Of a stretch of 64,000 nt of DNA, positions 10,859-19,432 are shown one piece after another. The notes under the pieces were generated by a model. The model was not told the origin of the DNA. It saw nothing but the letters and a program-made list of their open reading frames with translations, and made no database searches. Numbering within the stretch: the stretch's first letter is position 1; each line of letters begins with the position of its first letter. Where the stretch lies: NCBI GenBank assembly GCA_030654805.1, contig JAURWR010000125.1, forward strand, positions 1 through 64,000, given 5' to 3'. The position numbers and the translations under genes are program-made. The stretch is from Burkholderiaceae bacterium (GTDB lineage: Bacteria > Pseudomonadota > Gammaproteobacteria > Burkholderiales > Burkholderiaceae_C).

Positions 10859-11549
10859 AGCGGGACCGGTAACTGGCTACCCGTTCGGCATGCACGCTCA
10901 GCGCCGGGGCATCGGTGGTTTGCAGGACCTGCAGCAAATCGGCCAACGTCGCGATCGCGACGACCGGCAAGCCCAGTTGCTGCTGAACAAACTGCACGGC
11001 CGACCACGGTGCGTCGGCGCCGCCGTCGGTGGCTTTTTCCTGGCGGTCGAGCGCGATGACGACCGCGCTGGGCGTGCCACCAGCCGCCTCGATCATCGCG
11101 ATCGATTCGCGCACCGAGGTGCCGGCCGAGATCACGTCGTCGATGATCAGCACGCGGCCCCGGACCGGCGCACCGACCAGCGTGCCGCCTTCGCCGTGGT
11201 CCTTGGCTTCCTTGCGGTTGTAGGCGTAAGGCAGGTTGACGCCGAGCCGGGCCAGTTCGACCGCGACCGCAGCGGCCAGCACGATGCCCTTGTAGGCCGG
11301 GCCGAACAGCATGTCGAACTGCAGCGCGCCCGAGGCCCGGGCCTGCTGAAGACGCCGTGCATAGAATTCGGCGAGGCGGCCGAGCTTGGCGCCATCGTCG
11401 AAGAGGCCGGCGTTGAAGAAGTAAGGCGACAAGCGCCCGGCCTTGGTCTTGAACTCCCCGAATCGCAACACGCCGGCTTCGAGCGAAAACTTCACGAAGT
11501 CCTGGGCGAGATCGTCCGTGTCAGCATCTGCGCGGCCACTTGGGCTCAT
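10848..11549 (-). CDS. pyrE: Orotate phosphoribosyltransferase
   Basis: This 233-residue enzyme of de novo pyrimidine synthesis couples orotate with PRPP to give OMP. The PRPP-binding motif VLIIDDVISAGTS lies in the second half, with GPAYKGIVLA and YNRKEAKDHGEGG in the expected positions. The start MSPSGRADADTDDLAQDF at 11549 leaves 12 bp to the divergent exonuclease III start, so its promoter must lie inside the opposite gene. Confidence 0.96.
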   Translation of the reverse strand: MSPSGRADADTDDLAQDFVKFSLEAGVLRFGEFKTKAGRLSPYFFNAGLFDDGAKLGRLAEFYARRLQQARASGALQFDMLFGPAYKGIVLAAAVAVELARLGVNLPYAYNRKEAKDHGEGGTLVGAPVRGRVLIIDDVISAGTSVRESIAMIEAAGGTPSAVVIALDRQEKATDGGADAPWSAVQFVQQQLGLPVVAIATLADLLQVLQTTDAPALSVHAERVASYRSRYGV

Positions 11550-11561
11550 CTGAGGAATCCT

Positions 11562-12368
11562 GTGCTCCGTCTGGTCACATTGAATCTGAACGGCATCCGC
11601 TCCGCAGCCACGAAGGGCTTCGAAGCCTGGGCTGCCGCTGCGGCGCCCGATTGTATGGGGGTGCAGGAGGTCAAGGCCCAGGCCGACACGGTCGACGGGC
11701 GCTTTGATCGGGTGGCGGGCATGACCGGTCATTTCCATTACGCACTGAAGAAGGGCTACTCGGGGGTCGGGCTGTACACCCGCCACGCCCCGAGTCGGGT
11801 GCGCAGCGGCATCGGCAACCCGGAGTTCGACGACGAAGGTCGCTGGGTCGAGGCCTGCTTCGACGACGACAGCCGCGCGGAGTTTCCCCGCTTCAGCGTG
11901 ATCAGCTGCTATTTCCCGAGCGGCAGCAGCAGCGAAGAGCGGCAACAGGCGAAGTTCCGCTTCCTCGCGCTGATCGCGCCGCACCTGAAGCAGTTGCGCG
12001 CCGAACGCGAGTTCGTGCTGCTGGGCGACATCAACATCGCCCACAAGGAAATCGACCTGAAGAACTGGAAGGGCAACCTGAAGAACAGCGGCTTCCTGCC
12101 CGAAGAGCGCGCCTGGATGACCCACCTGCTCAACGCCGAAGCTGGCGTCGGCCTGGTCGACGTGTTCCGCACGCTCGACCCGAACCCCGACCGCTACACG
12201 TGGTGGAGCAACCGCGGTCAGGCCTGGGCCAAGAACGTCGGCTGGCGCATCGACTACCAGCTGGCGACACCGGGCATCGCGGCCCGCGCGCGCCGCACCG
12301 ACATCCACCTCGAACCACGCTTCAGCGACCACGCGCCGCTGACGGTCGATTACGACTTCACGCTGTAA
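11562..12368 (+). CDS. xth: Exodeoxyribonuclease III (AP endonuclease family)
   Basis: This 268-residue member of the EEP/ExoIII nuclease family acts in base-excision repair. The GTG start (11562) is preceded by GAGGA at 5 bases and gives LRLVTLNLNGIRSAA, the normal family N-terminus. Catalytic motifs seen are VQEVKAQ (metal-binding Glu), LLGDINIAHKEIDL (GDxN), and the C-terminal WRIDYQL and FSDHAPL (catalytic Asp-His). It is divergent from pyrE with almost no intergenic space. The open frame extends far upstream, but that part is antisense to pyrE and is not believed. Confidence 0.94.
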   Translation: MLRLVTLNLNGIRSAATKGFEAWAAAAAPDCMGVQEVKAQADTVDGRFDRVAGMTGHFHYALKKGYSGVGLYTRHAPSRVRSGIGNPEFDDEGRWVEACFDDDSRAEFPRFSVISCYFPSGSSSEERQQAKFRFLALIAPHLKQLRAEREFVLLGDINIAHKEIDLKNWKGNLKNSGFLPEERAWMTHLLNAEAGVGLVDVFRTLDPNPDRYTWWSNRGQAWAKNVGWRIDYQLATPGIAARARRTDIHLEPRFSDHAPLTVDYDFTL

Positions 12369-12414
12369 TGCGCGCGGCACACCCGCCGTCGCCCACCCTG
12401 AAATGAGACCCGCC

Positions 12415-13077
12415 ATGCCGCTAGAAATCCTTGAATTCGAGACCGCCCCCAACCCGACCGCCAGCATCATCGTGCTGCACGGCCTGGGGGCCGACGGCAA
12501 CGATTTCGTGCCGATCGCCGAAGAGCTGAAGCTGGACGCGGTCGGCCCGGTGCGATTCGTCTTCCCTCACGCGCCGGTGCGGCCGGTCACGATCAACGGC
12601 GGCATGGCGATGCGCGCCTGGTACGACCTGCTGCAAACCGACCTGGTGCGGCGCGAAGACGAAACCGGTCTGCGCGCATCGCGGCTCGACATCGAGGCGC
12701 TGATCGCCCGCGAGCGCCAGCGCGGCGTACCGGCATCGCGCATCGTGTTGATGGGCTTTTCGCAGGGATGCGCGATGACGCTGATGACCGGACTGCGCCA
12801 CGCCGAGCGACTTGCCGGACTCGTGGGCCTGTCGGGCTACCTGCCGCTGGCCGGCACCACCGCCGCCGAGCGCACCGCAGCCAGCGTCGCCCTGCCGATC
12901 TTTCTGGCGCACGGTCGCAGCGACACGGTGATCCCGCTGTCGCGGGCAACAGCGTCGCGCGATGCGCTGCAGGCGCTGGGCTGCATCGTCGAGTGGCACG
13001 AGTACCCGATGGCGCACTCGGTCTGCCCGCAGGAAATCACCGATCTCAACCGCTGGCTGCTGAACGTGCTGGCCTGA
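12415..13077 (+). CDS. Alpha/beta-hydrolase, phospholipase/carboxylesterase family
   Basis: This 220-residue serine esterase of the phospholipase/carboxylesterase family (EstB- or YpfH-like) hydrolyses short acyl or thioesters. The oxyanion region is IIVLHGLGADGND. The catalytic triad is visible: Ser116 in GFSQGCAM, Asp170 in GRSDTVIPL and His201 in MAHSVCPQE. An in-frame ATG four codons upstream (12403) is the alternative start. It follows the exonuclease gene by 46 bp on the same strand. Confidence 0.9.
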   Translation: MPLEILEFETAPNPTASIIVLHGLGADGNDFVPIAEELKLDAVGPVRFVFPHAPVRPVTINGGMAMRAWYDLLQTDLVRREDETGLRASRLDIEALIARERQRGVPASRIVLMGFSQGCAMTLMTGLRHAERLAGLVGLSGYLPLAGTTAAERTAASVALPIFLAHGRSDTVIPLSRATASRDALQALGCIVEWHEYPMAHSVCPQEITDLNRWLLNVLA

Positions 13078-13283
13078 GGCCGGTTGGCCAGTCAAGCCCG
13101 GGTCAGTTCTCCGCGAGCGTCAACAGGCGCCAACTTTCACTCGATCTGGGGCAGGCTGCCTACGGTGTGTCCTACAACCTTCTGACGGGTGGAATCTACG
13201 AGCCACTGGAGCCCCCGGCAACTGGTCGGCTACGACGGCAACTGGCACGACGGCGGACGCACCGACGCCACCACCTTCAAGCC

Positions 13284-14234
13284 CTACGACGCGCTGGGTT
13301 TCGGCGGCTCGAACCGCTGGGTCGGCTTGTCGGCGCGGGCATAGAAGCCCTCGACCGCCGGGATGTTGGCTTCCAGGTCCTTGATGCGGGTGGTGCCGGC
13401 CGGGTGGGTCGACAGCCACTGCGGTGGCGCGCCCTTGTTGGCCGCGCCCATCTTCTGCCACAGCCGGACGCCCGCGCGCGGGTCGTAGCCTGCGCGCGCC
13501 GCCAGATCGAGGCCGATCTTGTCGGCTTCTGATTCATCGTCGCGGCCGAATTTCATGGTCAGCAACTGGCCGCCCATGTCGGCGAGGTAGCGACCGCCGC
13601 CGCCCAGCCCGAGCAGCGCAGCGCCGAGCTCGATGGCGCCGCGCGTGGCGGCAGACTTGCCCATCCGCTCGCGGGCGTGCTCGCGCAGCGCGTGGGCAAT
13701 TTCGTGGCCCATCACCTGAGCGACCTCGTCGTCGCTGAGTTGCAGCGTGTCGAGGATGCCGTAATAGAAGGCGATCTTGCCGCCCGGCATGCAGAAGGCG
13801 TTGATCTGCTTGCTGCCGATCAGGTTGACCTCCCACTTCCAGTTCGCGGCGCGCGCGGTGCTGCGCAGGTTAGGTGCGTTGCTGAACGGGATCAGGCGCT
13901 GCGAAATCGCGCGCAACCGCACCACCTGCGGGTGGTCGGCCGGCGCCAGCGCCTTCTTCTCGGCGGCCTGCTTGAGCATCTGCTGGTACTGCTGCGCGGC
14001 AGCGCTTTCGACCTCTTCCGCCGGGACCAGCTTGGCCAGCGTCGACTGGTTGTCGACCTGCACACCCTCGCGCGCCCAGGCCGGCACCGCCAGGGAAGCA
14101 CCGGCGCCGAGCAGCGCCTGACCGAACAGGCGACGCGAATGCCGGGCGCAGCCGCATCCATGGCGATGCCAGGCGGCAGTGGCTGCATCGGGTTCGAAGT
14201 GGGCCTGCGGATCGAAGTCGGTGGTCGTGGTCAT
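13284..14234 (-). CDS. M48-family zinc metallopeptidase, exported
   Basis: This 316-residue periplasmic peptidase belongs to the M48 (HtpX/BepA/LoiP-like) group. It contains the zinc motif HEIAH at about residues 177-181 and the third-ligand region RDDESEADKIG. The N-terminus has SRRLFGQALLGAGASLAVPA, a hydrophobic segment after two arginines that resembles a Tat signal, although a Sec signal cannot be excluded. The start MTTTTDFDPQ was chosen over an ATG 16 codons earlier. It may take part in outer-membrane protein quality control. No TPR repeats of the BepA type are visible. Confidence 0.9.
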   Translation of the reverse strand: MTTTTDFDPQAHFEPDAATAAWHRHGCGCARHSRRLFGQALLGAGASLAVPAWAREGVQVDNQSTLAKLVPAEEVESAAAQQYQQMLKQAAEKKALAPADHPQVVRLRAISQRLIPFSNAPNLRSTARAANWKWEVNLIGSKQINAFCMPGGKIAFYYGILDTLQLSDDEVAQVMGHEIAHALREHARERMGKSAATRGAIELGAALLGLGGGGRYLADMGGQLLTMKFGRDDESEADKIGLDLAARAGYDPRAGVRLWQKMGAANKGAPPQWLSTHPAGTTRIKDLEANIPAVEGFYARADKPTQRFEPPKPSAS

Positions 14235-14303
14235 GTCGTCTGGTCGATGGTGGAGGGCTCGCCGCCCGCGATGATGTGTCACATGGGGCTGCCGGGTGGC
14301 GTG

Positions 14304-15932
14304 TCAATCGTCAGTGCTTGGGGCGTTCGGGTCGGCTTCGAGTTCCCGCACGGCGTCACGCAGCCACCACAGCATGCCCAACGCCGGCAACGCGACCACG
14401 GTGGACACGATGAAGAAGGTGGGCCAGCCGATCGCCTCGGACAGCACCCCAGCCAACGGACCGACCCAGACGCGGCCGACCGACGCAAACGCCGACAGCA
14501 GCGCGTACTGCGTCGCGGTGAAGCGCTGGTTGCACAGGCTCATCAGGAAGGCCACGAACGCGGCGGTGCCCATGCCGCCCGACAGGTTCTCGGCGGCGAT
14601 CACCATCAGCAGGCCGCCGTCGATTTCGGTCGCCTGCGCCAGCCGGACGAAGCCCCAGTCGAACGGCGGAAGCACGAAGCCGGGCAGCGCGCCCTTGCCA
14701 TGGACGGCGAGCCACCAGAAACCGAGGTTGCTGAACATCTGCAACACGCCGAACAGCAGCAGCGCCCGCCACAGACCGAGCTTGAGCATCAGCAGACCGC
14801 CGAGCAGCGCGCCGCCGATGGTCAGCCACAGGCCGATCAGCTTGTTGACGACGCCGACCTCGGCCGGGCTGAAGGCCATGGACTTCAGCAGGAACGGCGT
14901 CATCAGCGACCCGGCAAACGCGTCGCCCAGCTTGTAGAGAACGATGAAGATGAGGAACGCTGCGGCACCGCGCTGCGAAAAGTAGCTGTTCAGTCCACCG
15001 AGCAGCGTCTGGAACTTCGCCGCCCGCGCCGCCCAGGCGGCCAGCGGCAGCGTGAACGCCAGTCCCAGCAGCAGCGCCAGCAGGTCGGTCCACTTGCCCT
15101 TCAGACCGGCGTCCAGCGGGCTGCCGTCGAACCACGGCGCGAGCAGCGCACGGGCCATCGGTGGGCCGAGCCGTTCGCTGACGACGAAGCCGACCGCGAC
15201 CGCCGTCAGCAGCGCGAGGAAACCCAGCAGGTCCTGACGCGCCACGCTGGACCGGTCGCCGACCGCCTGCACGCGCGGCAGCGCCACCGCCGACAGCACG
15301 GCCGCCCCGACCATCAATGCCGCCATGAAGCGGTAGACCTCGGGCCAGGTCCAGCCGCCCGGCCCGCTGGCGTTCGACGGGTCGACCCAGATCAGCGCGA
15401 CGCCCCCCGACAGGATCATCGCCAGCCGGTAACCCAGCACGCTGAGCGACGAACCCAGTCCGCGCTCGCGGGCAGCCAGCAGGTCGGTGCGGTAGGCGTC
15501 GATGACCACGTCCTGCGAGGCGGCGACGAAGGCCACCAGCACCGCCAGCAATGCGAATGCCCGGGTGGCCTGCGCTGGCGGCGTGTCCGCCAGCCACCAC
15601 AGCGCAGCGCCCAGCGCCAGCTGCGTCAGCACCAGCCAGCCGCGCCGCCGGCCCAGCCAGGGCAGCTCGAAGCGATCCATCAGCGGCGCCCACAGGAACT
15701 TGAAGGTGTACGGCAGGCCGACCAGGCTCAGGAAGCCGATCGTCGCCAGGTCGAGTCCTTCGAGGCTCAGCCACGCCTGCATCGCCTGGCCGGTCAGCGC
15801 CAGCGGCAGCCCGGATGCGAAGCCGAGGAAGGTGACCGCCGCCATCCGGTGCAGCGCGGCAGCATCGAAACGAAACCGGTTGCGGGCAGGCGGCAGAGCG
15901 CGCTCGCGCTCGCCCGGTTCGGATTCAGACAT
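14304..15932 (-). CDS. ampG: AmpG-like muropeptide permease (MFS)
   Basis: This 542-residue polytopic transporter has about 14 hydrophobic helices. AmpG-like motifs include TFLGFASGLPLALTG in the first helix, PYTFKFLWAPLMDRF and SQDVVIDAYRTDLL. AmpG imports GlcNAc-anhydroMurNAc peptides for cell-wall recycling. The start MSESEPGERER at 15932 leaves a 74-bp divergent region before the GAF gene. A MurU-like recycling enzyme lies 40 kb to the right, consistent with a recycling pathway. Confidence 0.9.
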   Translation of the reverse strand: MSESEPGERERALPPARNRFRFDAAALHRMAAVTFLGFASGLPLALTGQAMQAWLSLEGLDLATIGFLSLVGLPYTFKFLWAPLMDRFELPWLGRRRGWLVLTQLALGAALWWLADTPPAQATRAFALLAVLVAFVAASQDVVIDAYRTDLLAARERGLGSSLSVLGYRLAMILSGGVALIWVDPSNASGPGGWTWPEVYRFMAALMVGAAVLSAVALPRVQAVGDRSSVARQDLLGFLALLTAVAVGFVVSERLGPPMARALLAPWFDGSPLDAGLKGKWTDLLALLLGLAFTLPLAAWAARAAKFQTLLGGLNSYFSQRGAAAFLIFIVLYKLGDAFAGSLMTPFLLKSMAFSPAEVGVVNKLIGLWLTIGGALLGGLLMLKLGLWRALLLFGVLQMFSNLGFWWLAVHGKGALPGFVLPPFDWGFVRLAQATEIDGGLLMVIAAENLSGGMGTAAFVAFLMSLCNQRFTATQYALLSAFASVGRVWVGPLAGVLSEAIGWPTFFIVSTVVALPALGMLWWLRDAVRELEADPNAPSTDD

Positions 15933-15957
15933 GCTGGATTCTAGAAAGGCACCCGAC

Positions 15958-15974
15958 TTGGCTTGCATATTGCT
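15958..15974 (+). promoter_or_regulatory. Sigma-54-like -24/-12 promoter element before the GAF gene
   Basis: The sequence TTGGCTTGCATATTGCT has GG at 15960-15961 and GC at 15972-15973, separated by exactly 10 bases. This is the invariant geometry of RpoN promoters (consensus TGGCAC-N5-TTGCW); two of the central -24 bases differ. A start site about 12 bases downstream would leave a leader of about 20 bases carrying GGAGAG before the ATG at 16007. The match is by eye, and no enhancer-binding site was identified. Confidence 0.5.
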
Positions 15975-16006
15975 GAACGATCTGCACCCACTCGCGGAGA
16001 GCCACG

Positions 16007-16945
16007 ATGAACACCTTCATACGCGTCGTTGAAGTCTGGGTGCCCAGCAACGACCGGACCTACCTCGAGTTCAGCGGGGGCCTCTACGGCAGCGCCAGCC
16101 GCTTCGGCGCCGCCAGCCAGGCCCGATGCTTCGGACGCGGTGAGGGTCTGCCCGGCCAGGCCTGGGAACAAGAAAAGCCCATCGTTCTGAAGCAGTTCGA
16201 CGGCTCGTACTTTCAGCGGACGAAGGCGGCGCACGCCGAAGGGCTGACCTGCGGCATCGCGCTGCCGATCTTCGCGGGCGATTTCCTGATGGCGGTGCTG
16301 GTGATGTTTTGCGGCGACGACGACGCCCACGCTGGCGCGATCGAGCTGTGGCACAACGACCCGGCGAAAACCTCCGACATGAATCTGGTCGACGGCTACT
16401 ACGGCTCGATGTCCGAGGCGTTCGAGCTGATCTCGCGCAGCGTCAGTTTCAGGCGCGGCAACGGCCTGCCGGGCATCGCATGGGAACTGGACGGACCGGT
16501 CTTCATGGAAGACCTGGGCAAGGGCGACCGCTTCCTGCGCGCAGATACCGCCGTCAAGGTCGGCATCAACCGCGGCTTCGCGTTTCCGTGCGCCACACCG
16601 AAGGACGAGCACTACGTCATGGCCTTCCTGTCGGCCCTGGGCACACCGATCGCACGCCGCTGCGAATTCTGGGAACCTGACGCGGACATCCCGGGGCTGC
16701 ACTGCGTCGGCGGCTTCTGCGAGGTCGAAGGCCGTGTCGATGCAACATCCGACATGCGGCTCGAATCCGGCCAGGGCACGATCGGCAAGCTGATGCTGAC
16801 CGGCGTGCCGGCCGTCACCGAGCACGCGGCCTCCGAGCCCGCCAGCATCGGCGCTTCAGCCCAGCGCGTCGGGCTGACGTCGCTGCTGGCGATTCCGATC
16901 CTGCGCGAGGGTCGGCTGACGGCCGCCGTGGCGCTGTACTTCTGA
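16007..16945 (+). CDS. Tandem GAF-domain protein
   Basis: This 312-residue soluble protein appears to consist of two GAF-like domains (about 10-125 and 140-312) with no output domain. Each half has a GxGLPGxAWE-type motif: GRGEGLPGQAWEQEKP and RRGNGLPGIAWELDGP. The C-terminal half ends with LTSLLAIPILREGRLTAAVA, a typical last GAF strand pair. GAF domains bind cyclic nucleotides, haem or small aromatics, but the ligand cannot be read here. It may be a stand-alone sensor acting on a partner protein. It diverges from ampG and has a sigma-54-like element upstream. Confidence 0.8.
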   Translation: MNTFIRVVEVWVPSNDRTYLEFSGGLYGSASRFGAASQARCFGRGEGLPGQAWEQEKPIVLKQFDGSYFQRTKAAHAEGLTCGIALPIFAGDFLMAVLVMFCGDDDAHAGAIELWHNDPAKTSDMNLVDGYYGSMSEAFELISRSVSFRRGNGLPGIAWELDGPVFMEDLGKGDRFLRADTAVKVGINRGFAFPCATPKDEHYVMAFLSALGTPIARRCEFWEPDADIPGLHCVGGFCEVEGRVDATSDMRLESGQGTIGKLMLTGVPAVTEHAASEPASIGASAQRVGLTSLLAIPILREGRLTAAVALYF

Positions 16946-16999
16946 CTCGCCGCGGCTCGATCGCCCGCGCCCCCGCGTCGAACGGGCGGGAGACCGTCT

Positions 17000-17019
17000 A
17001 CCCCCTTGAATGAGGGGGT
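17000..17019. other. Hairpin upstream of the DUF4331 gene
   Basis: ACCCCCT (17000-17006) and AGGGGGT (17013-17019) form a 7-bp stem with a 6-base loop. A partly overlapping alternative pairs GAGACC (about 16990-16995) with GGTCTC (17017-17022). No T-run follows, so this is not a standard terminator. It lies in the 214-bp spacer between the GAF and DUF4331 genes, in which no other gene is visible. Confidence 0.35.
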
Positions 17020-17159
17020 CTCTGCGGCCTGTTTGTGCATCCATTCACGGCAGGCGGGCGTAACGCCTCCGAGGGGACCGGTCGAATTGTTCGTGCTCGT
17101 CCTCGAATCCGTGCGTGCCGCGTGCGCGCACCGTCCCACATCCGTTCGAGGAACACCGC

Positions 17160-18710
17160 ATGCAACACCTTTTTTCAAGTCAACCGCGTTTGACAGCGCT
17201 TCTGAGTGCACTGATCGTCGCCTTCGGCGCCCCGGCCGTGCACGCCTCCAGTCACCGTGAGGCGCCGTCCATCGCCGGCTCGCCGCGTGTCGACGGAACA
17301 GATTTCTACCTGTTCCGCAGCTACGAGAACAGCCGCGCCGATTACGTGACGATGATTGCCAACTACCTGCCGCTGCAGGATGCGTACGGCGGCCCCAACT
17401 ACTTCAAGCTGGATCCGAACGCGCTGTACGAGATCCACGTCGACAACAACGGCGACGCCAAGGAAGACCTGACCTTCCAGTTCCAGTTCAAGAACAACTT
17501 CAAGAACATCAAGCTGCCGATCGGCAACCAGATGGTGGGCATCCCGCTGACGCAGGCCGGTACCGTGTCCAGCCCCAACGACGCAGCGCTCAATGTCAAC
17601 GAGCGGTTCACGATGAACGTCGTGCGCGGCGATCGGCGCACCGGCACCGTGGCCGCCGTGACCAATACAGCCACCGGCAGCGCCACCTTCGACAAGCCGG
17701 TGGACTACATCGGCACCAAGACGCTGGGCAACCAGGCCGCCTACGAGGCGTATGCCGCCAAGCACGTCTACAGCGTCAACATTCCCGGCTGCGGGATGCC
17801 GGCCAAGGTGTTCGTCGGCCAGCGCCAGGAGGCATTCGCCGTCAACCTGGGCGCGATCTTCGATCTGGTCAATGCGCCAGTCGCCGTCATCACCGACCCG
17901 ACGCTGATCAACGCTGCAGCGGTCAATTCGATCCAGGACAAGAACGTCACCTCGCTGGCGCTGGAGGTGCACAAGAGCTGCCTGACCCAGGGCAGCGAAT
18001 CGGTGATCGGCGGCTGGACCAGCGCCAGCGTGCGCCAGAGCCAGTTGGTCAACCCGAATCCACCGAGCGGTCTCCAGACCTCCACCACCTACGGCGGATC
18101 CTGGGTGCAGGTGTCGCGACTCGGCATGCCGCTGGTCAACGAGGTCGTCATCGGTCTGGCCGACAAGGACAAGTTCAACGCCTCCGTGCCGCGCAACGAC
18201 GGCCAGTTCGCCACCTACGTGACGAACCCCACCCTGCCCGCGTTGCTGGAGATCGTGCTCAACCTGCCGGGAACCGCACCGACCAACCTGCCGCGCCTCG
18301 ACCTGGTCACCACCTTCCTGACCGGCATTCCCGGCGTCAACCAGCCCGCCGGTGTGGTGGGCTCCGAGATGCTGCGCCTCAACACCGCCATCGCGCCGGT
18401 GCCCTTTGCGCAGCAGAACCGGCTGGGCATCGTCGGCAGCCTGCTGTCCAGCGGCACCGACTTCGCCGGCTTTCCAAACGGCCGCCGTCCGAAGGACGAC
18501 ATCGTCGACGTGTCGCTGGTGGCGGTGATGGGCGGCTTGTGCGTGGCCAATGGCAACAGCAATGCGCTCGGATTCGGGGCCGCTTGCAACCCGGGTGCGG
18601 TGCCGCTGGGCGCCACGGCGTTCAAGCTGCATGACGCCGTGGACCAGGCTGTCGTGCCGCTTCTGCCGGGCTTCCCGTACCTGAACACGCCGAACCCAGG
18701 TTCGAAGTGA
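17160..18710 (+). CDS. DUF4331-family exported protein
   Basis: This 516-residue secreted protein has a signal peptide (about residues 1-29, ending APAVHA). It is followed immediately by SSHREAPSIAGSPRVDGTDFY, the hallmark N-terminus of DUF4331 proteins. Other family features include ENSRADYVTMIANYLPLQ, IHVDNNGDAKEDLTFQF, RLGMPLVNEVVI and GRRPKDDIVDV. The biochemical role is unknown; members are secreted, often beside PEP-CTERM or electron-transfer genes. The start has GAGGA upstream. A PEP-CTERM gene begins 31 bp downstream and is probably co-transcribed. Confidence 0.88.
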   Translation: MQHLFSSQPRLTALLSALIVAFGAPAVHASSHREAPSIAGSPRVDGTDFYLFRSYENSRADYVTMIANYLPLQDAYGGPNYFKLDPNALYEIHVDNNGDAKEDLTFQFQFKNNFKNIKLPIGNQMVGIPLTQAGTVSSPNDAALNVNERFTMNVVRGDRRTGTVAAVTNTATGSATFDKPVDYIGTKTLGNQAAYEAYAAKHVYSVNIPGCGMPAKVFVGQRQEAFAVNLGAIFDLVNAPVAVITDPTLINAAAVNSIQDKNVTSLALEVHKSCLTQGSESVIGGWTSASVRQSQLVNPNPPSGLQTSTTYGGSWVQVSRLGMPLVNEVVIGLADKDKFNASVPRNDGQFATYVTNPTLPALLEIVLNLPGTAPTNLPRLDLVTTFLTGIPGVNQPAGVVGSEMLRLNTAIAPVPFAQQNRLGIVGSLLSSGTDFAGFPNGRRPKDDIVDVSLVAVMGGLCVANGNSNALGFGAACNPGAVPLGATAFKLHDAVDQAVVPLLPGFPYLNTPNPGSK

Positions 18711-18741
18711 TCGAGCGACACAACCACCCCAAGGAGCGACC

Positions 18742-19281
18742 ATGAAGAAACTATTGACCGCGTTGGCCTGCGCTGCCGCACTGTGTGTGGGCGGCATGGC
18801 TCAGGCCAACGTGCTGACCTTCAACGATCCGGGCGTGATCGACATCGACAACGACACGGCTGTCGCCACGTACACCGAGAGCGGCTTCACGATCTCGGGG
18901 CAGGCCGCGACCTTCCTGCCACTGGACAGCGCCCTGGTCGGCGGATTCGACGGTACGCCGTTCAGTCTCAGTAACCTGTTTGGCGGCGCGTTTTCGCTGC
19001 TGAGCCTGGATTACGCGTTCTACGATCTGGGCATTGAGCCGGGCCTGCTGACGGTGACGGGCTTGGGCGACGGAGCGCCGGTCGAGCAGGTATTCGACCT
19101 GAGCACCTCGGGGAGCTTCAGCTTCGGCGCCGAGTGGGCCGGCCTGACCGAGGTCACCTTCGCCGCAACCAGCGGGTTCTCGCTCGACAACATCAGTGCC
19201 GTTCCAGAACCCGGCTCGCTGGCGCTCACCGCACTCGCGCTGACCGGCCTGATCTTCGGCGCACGCCAACGTCGCGCCTGA
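18742..19281 (+). CDS. PEP-CTERM sorting-domain protein
   Basis: This 179-residue exported protein has a signal peptide (MKKLLTALACAAALCVGGMA, cleavage near QANV) and a Gly/Ser/Asp-rich beta-type body. Its tail from about residue 154, VPEPGSLALTALALTGL plus a basic end, is the PEP-CTERM signal processed by exosortase/archaeosortase-type enzymes in exopolysaccharide-producing bacteria. RBS AAGGAG is close to the ATG. No exosortase gene is in the window. It follows the DUF4331 gene and is ended by a strong terminator. Confidence 0.92.
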   Translation: MKKLLTALACAAALCVGGMAQANVLTFNDPGVIDIDNDTAVATYTESGFTISGQAATFLPLDSALVGGFDGTPFSLSNLFGGAFSLLSLDYAFYDLGIEPGLLTVTGLGDGAPVEQVFDLSTSGSFSFGAEWAGLTEVTFAATSGFSLDNISAVPEPGSLALTALALTGLIFGARQRRA

Positions 19282-19304
19282 TGCTGCCAGGGCGATGACG
19301 CCGA

Positions 19305-19330
19305 GGGGCGGCCGTGGGCCGCCCCTTTTT
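19305..19330 (+). terminator. Intrinsic terminator after the PEP-CTERM gene
   Basis: GGGGCGGCC (19305-19313) and GGCCGCCCC (19317-19325) form a perfect 9-bp stem with a GTG loop, followed by TTTTT (19326-19330). It closes the DUF4331/PEP-CTERM transcription unit. Confidence 0.92.
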
Positions 19331-19432
19331 GCTTGCGCGTGTGTCTGTGCAAGAGGGACACCTCATCGGGGCCGGTGGCCCGAAGCGTCCTTCGGGTGCT
19401 GCGGACATGCGGCCATCACCGAGAATCGGGCG

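Noticed and set aside
10746-11561. Long open frame upstream of exonuclease III in the same frame
   Set aside because: It is antisense to pyrE, and the exonuclease fold begins at the GTG at 11562 with a good RBS.
13150-13343. Plus-strand frame with LVGYDGNWHDGGRTDATTFK downstream of the esterase
   Set aside because: It looks protein-like and may be a decayed gene end, but it has no start codon context, overlaps the M48 gene antisense and has no recognised homology.
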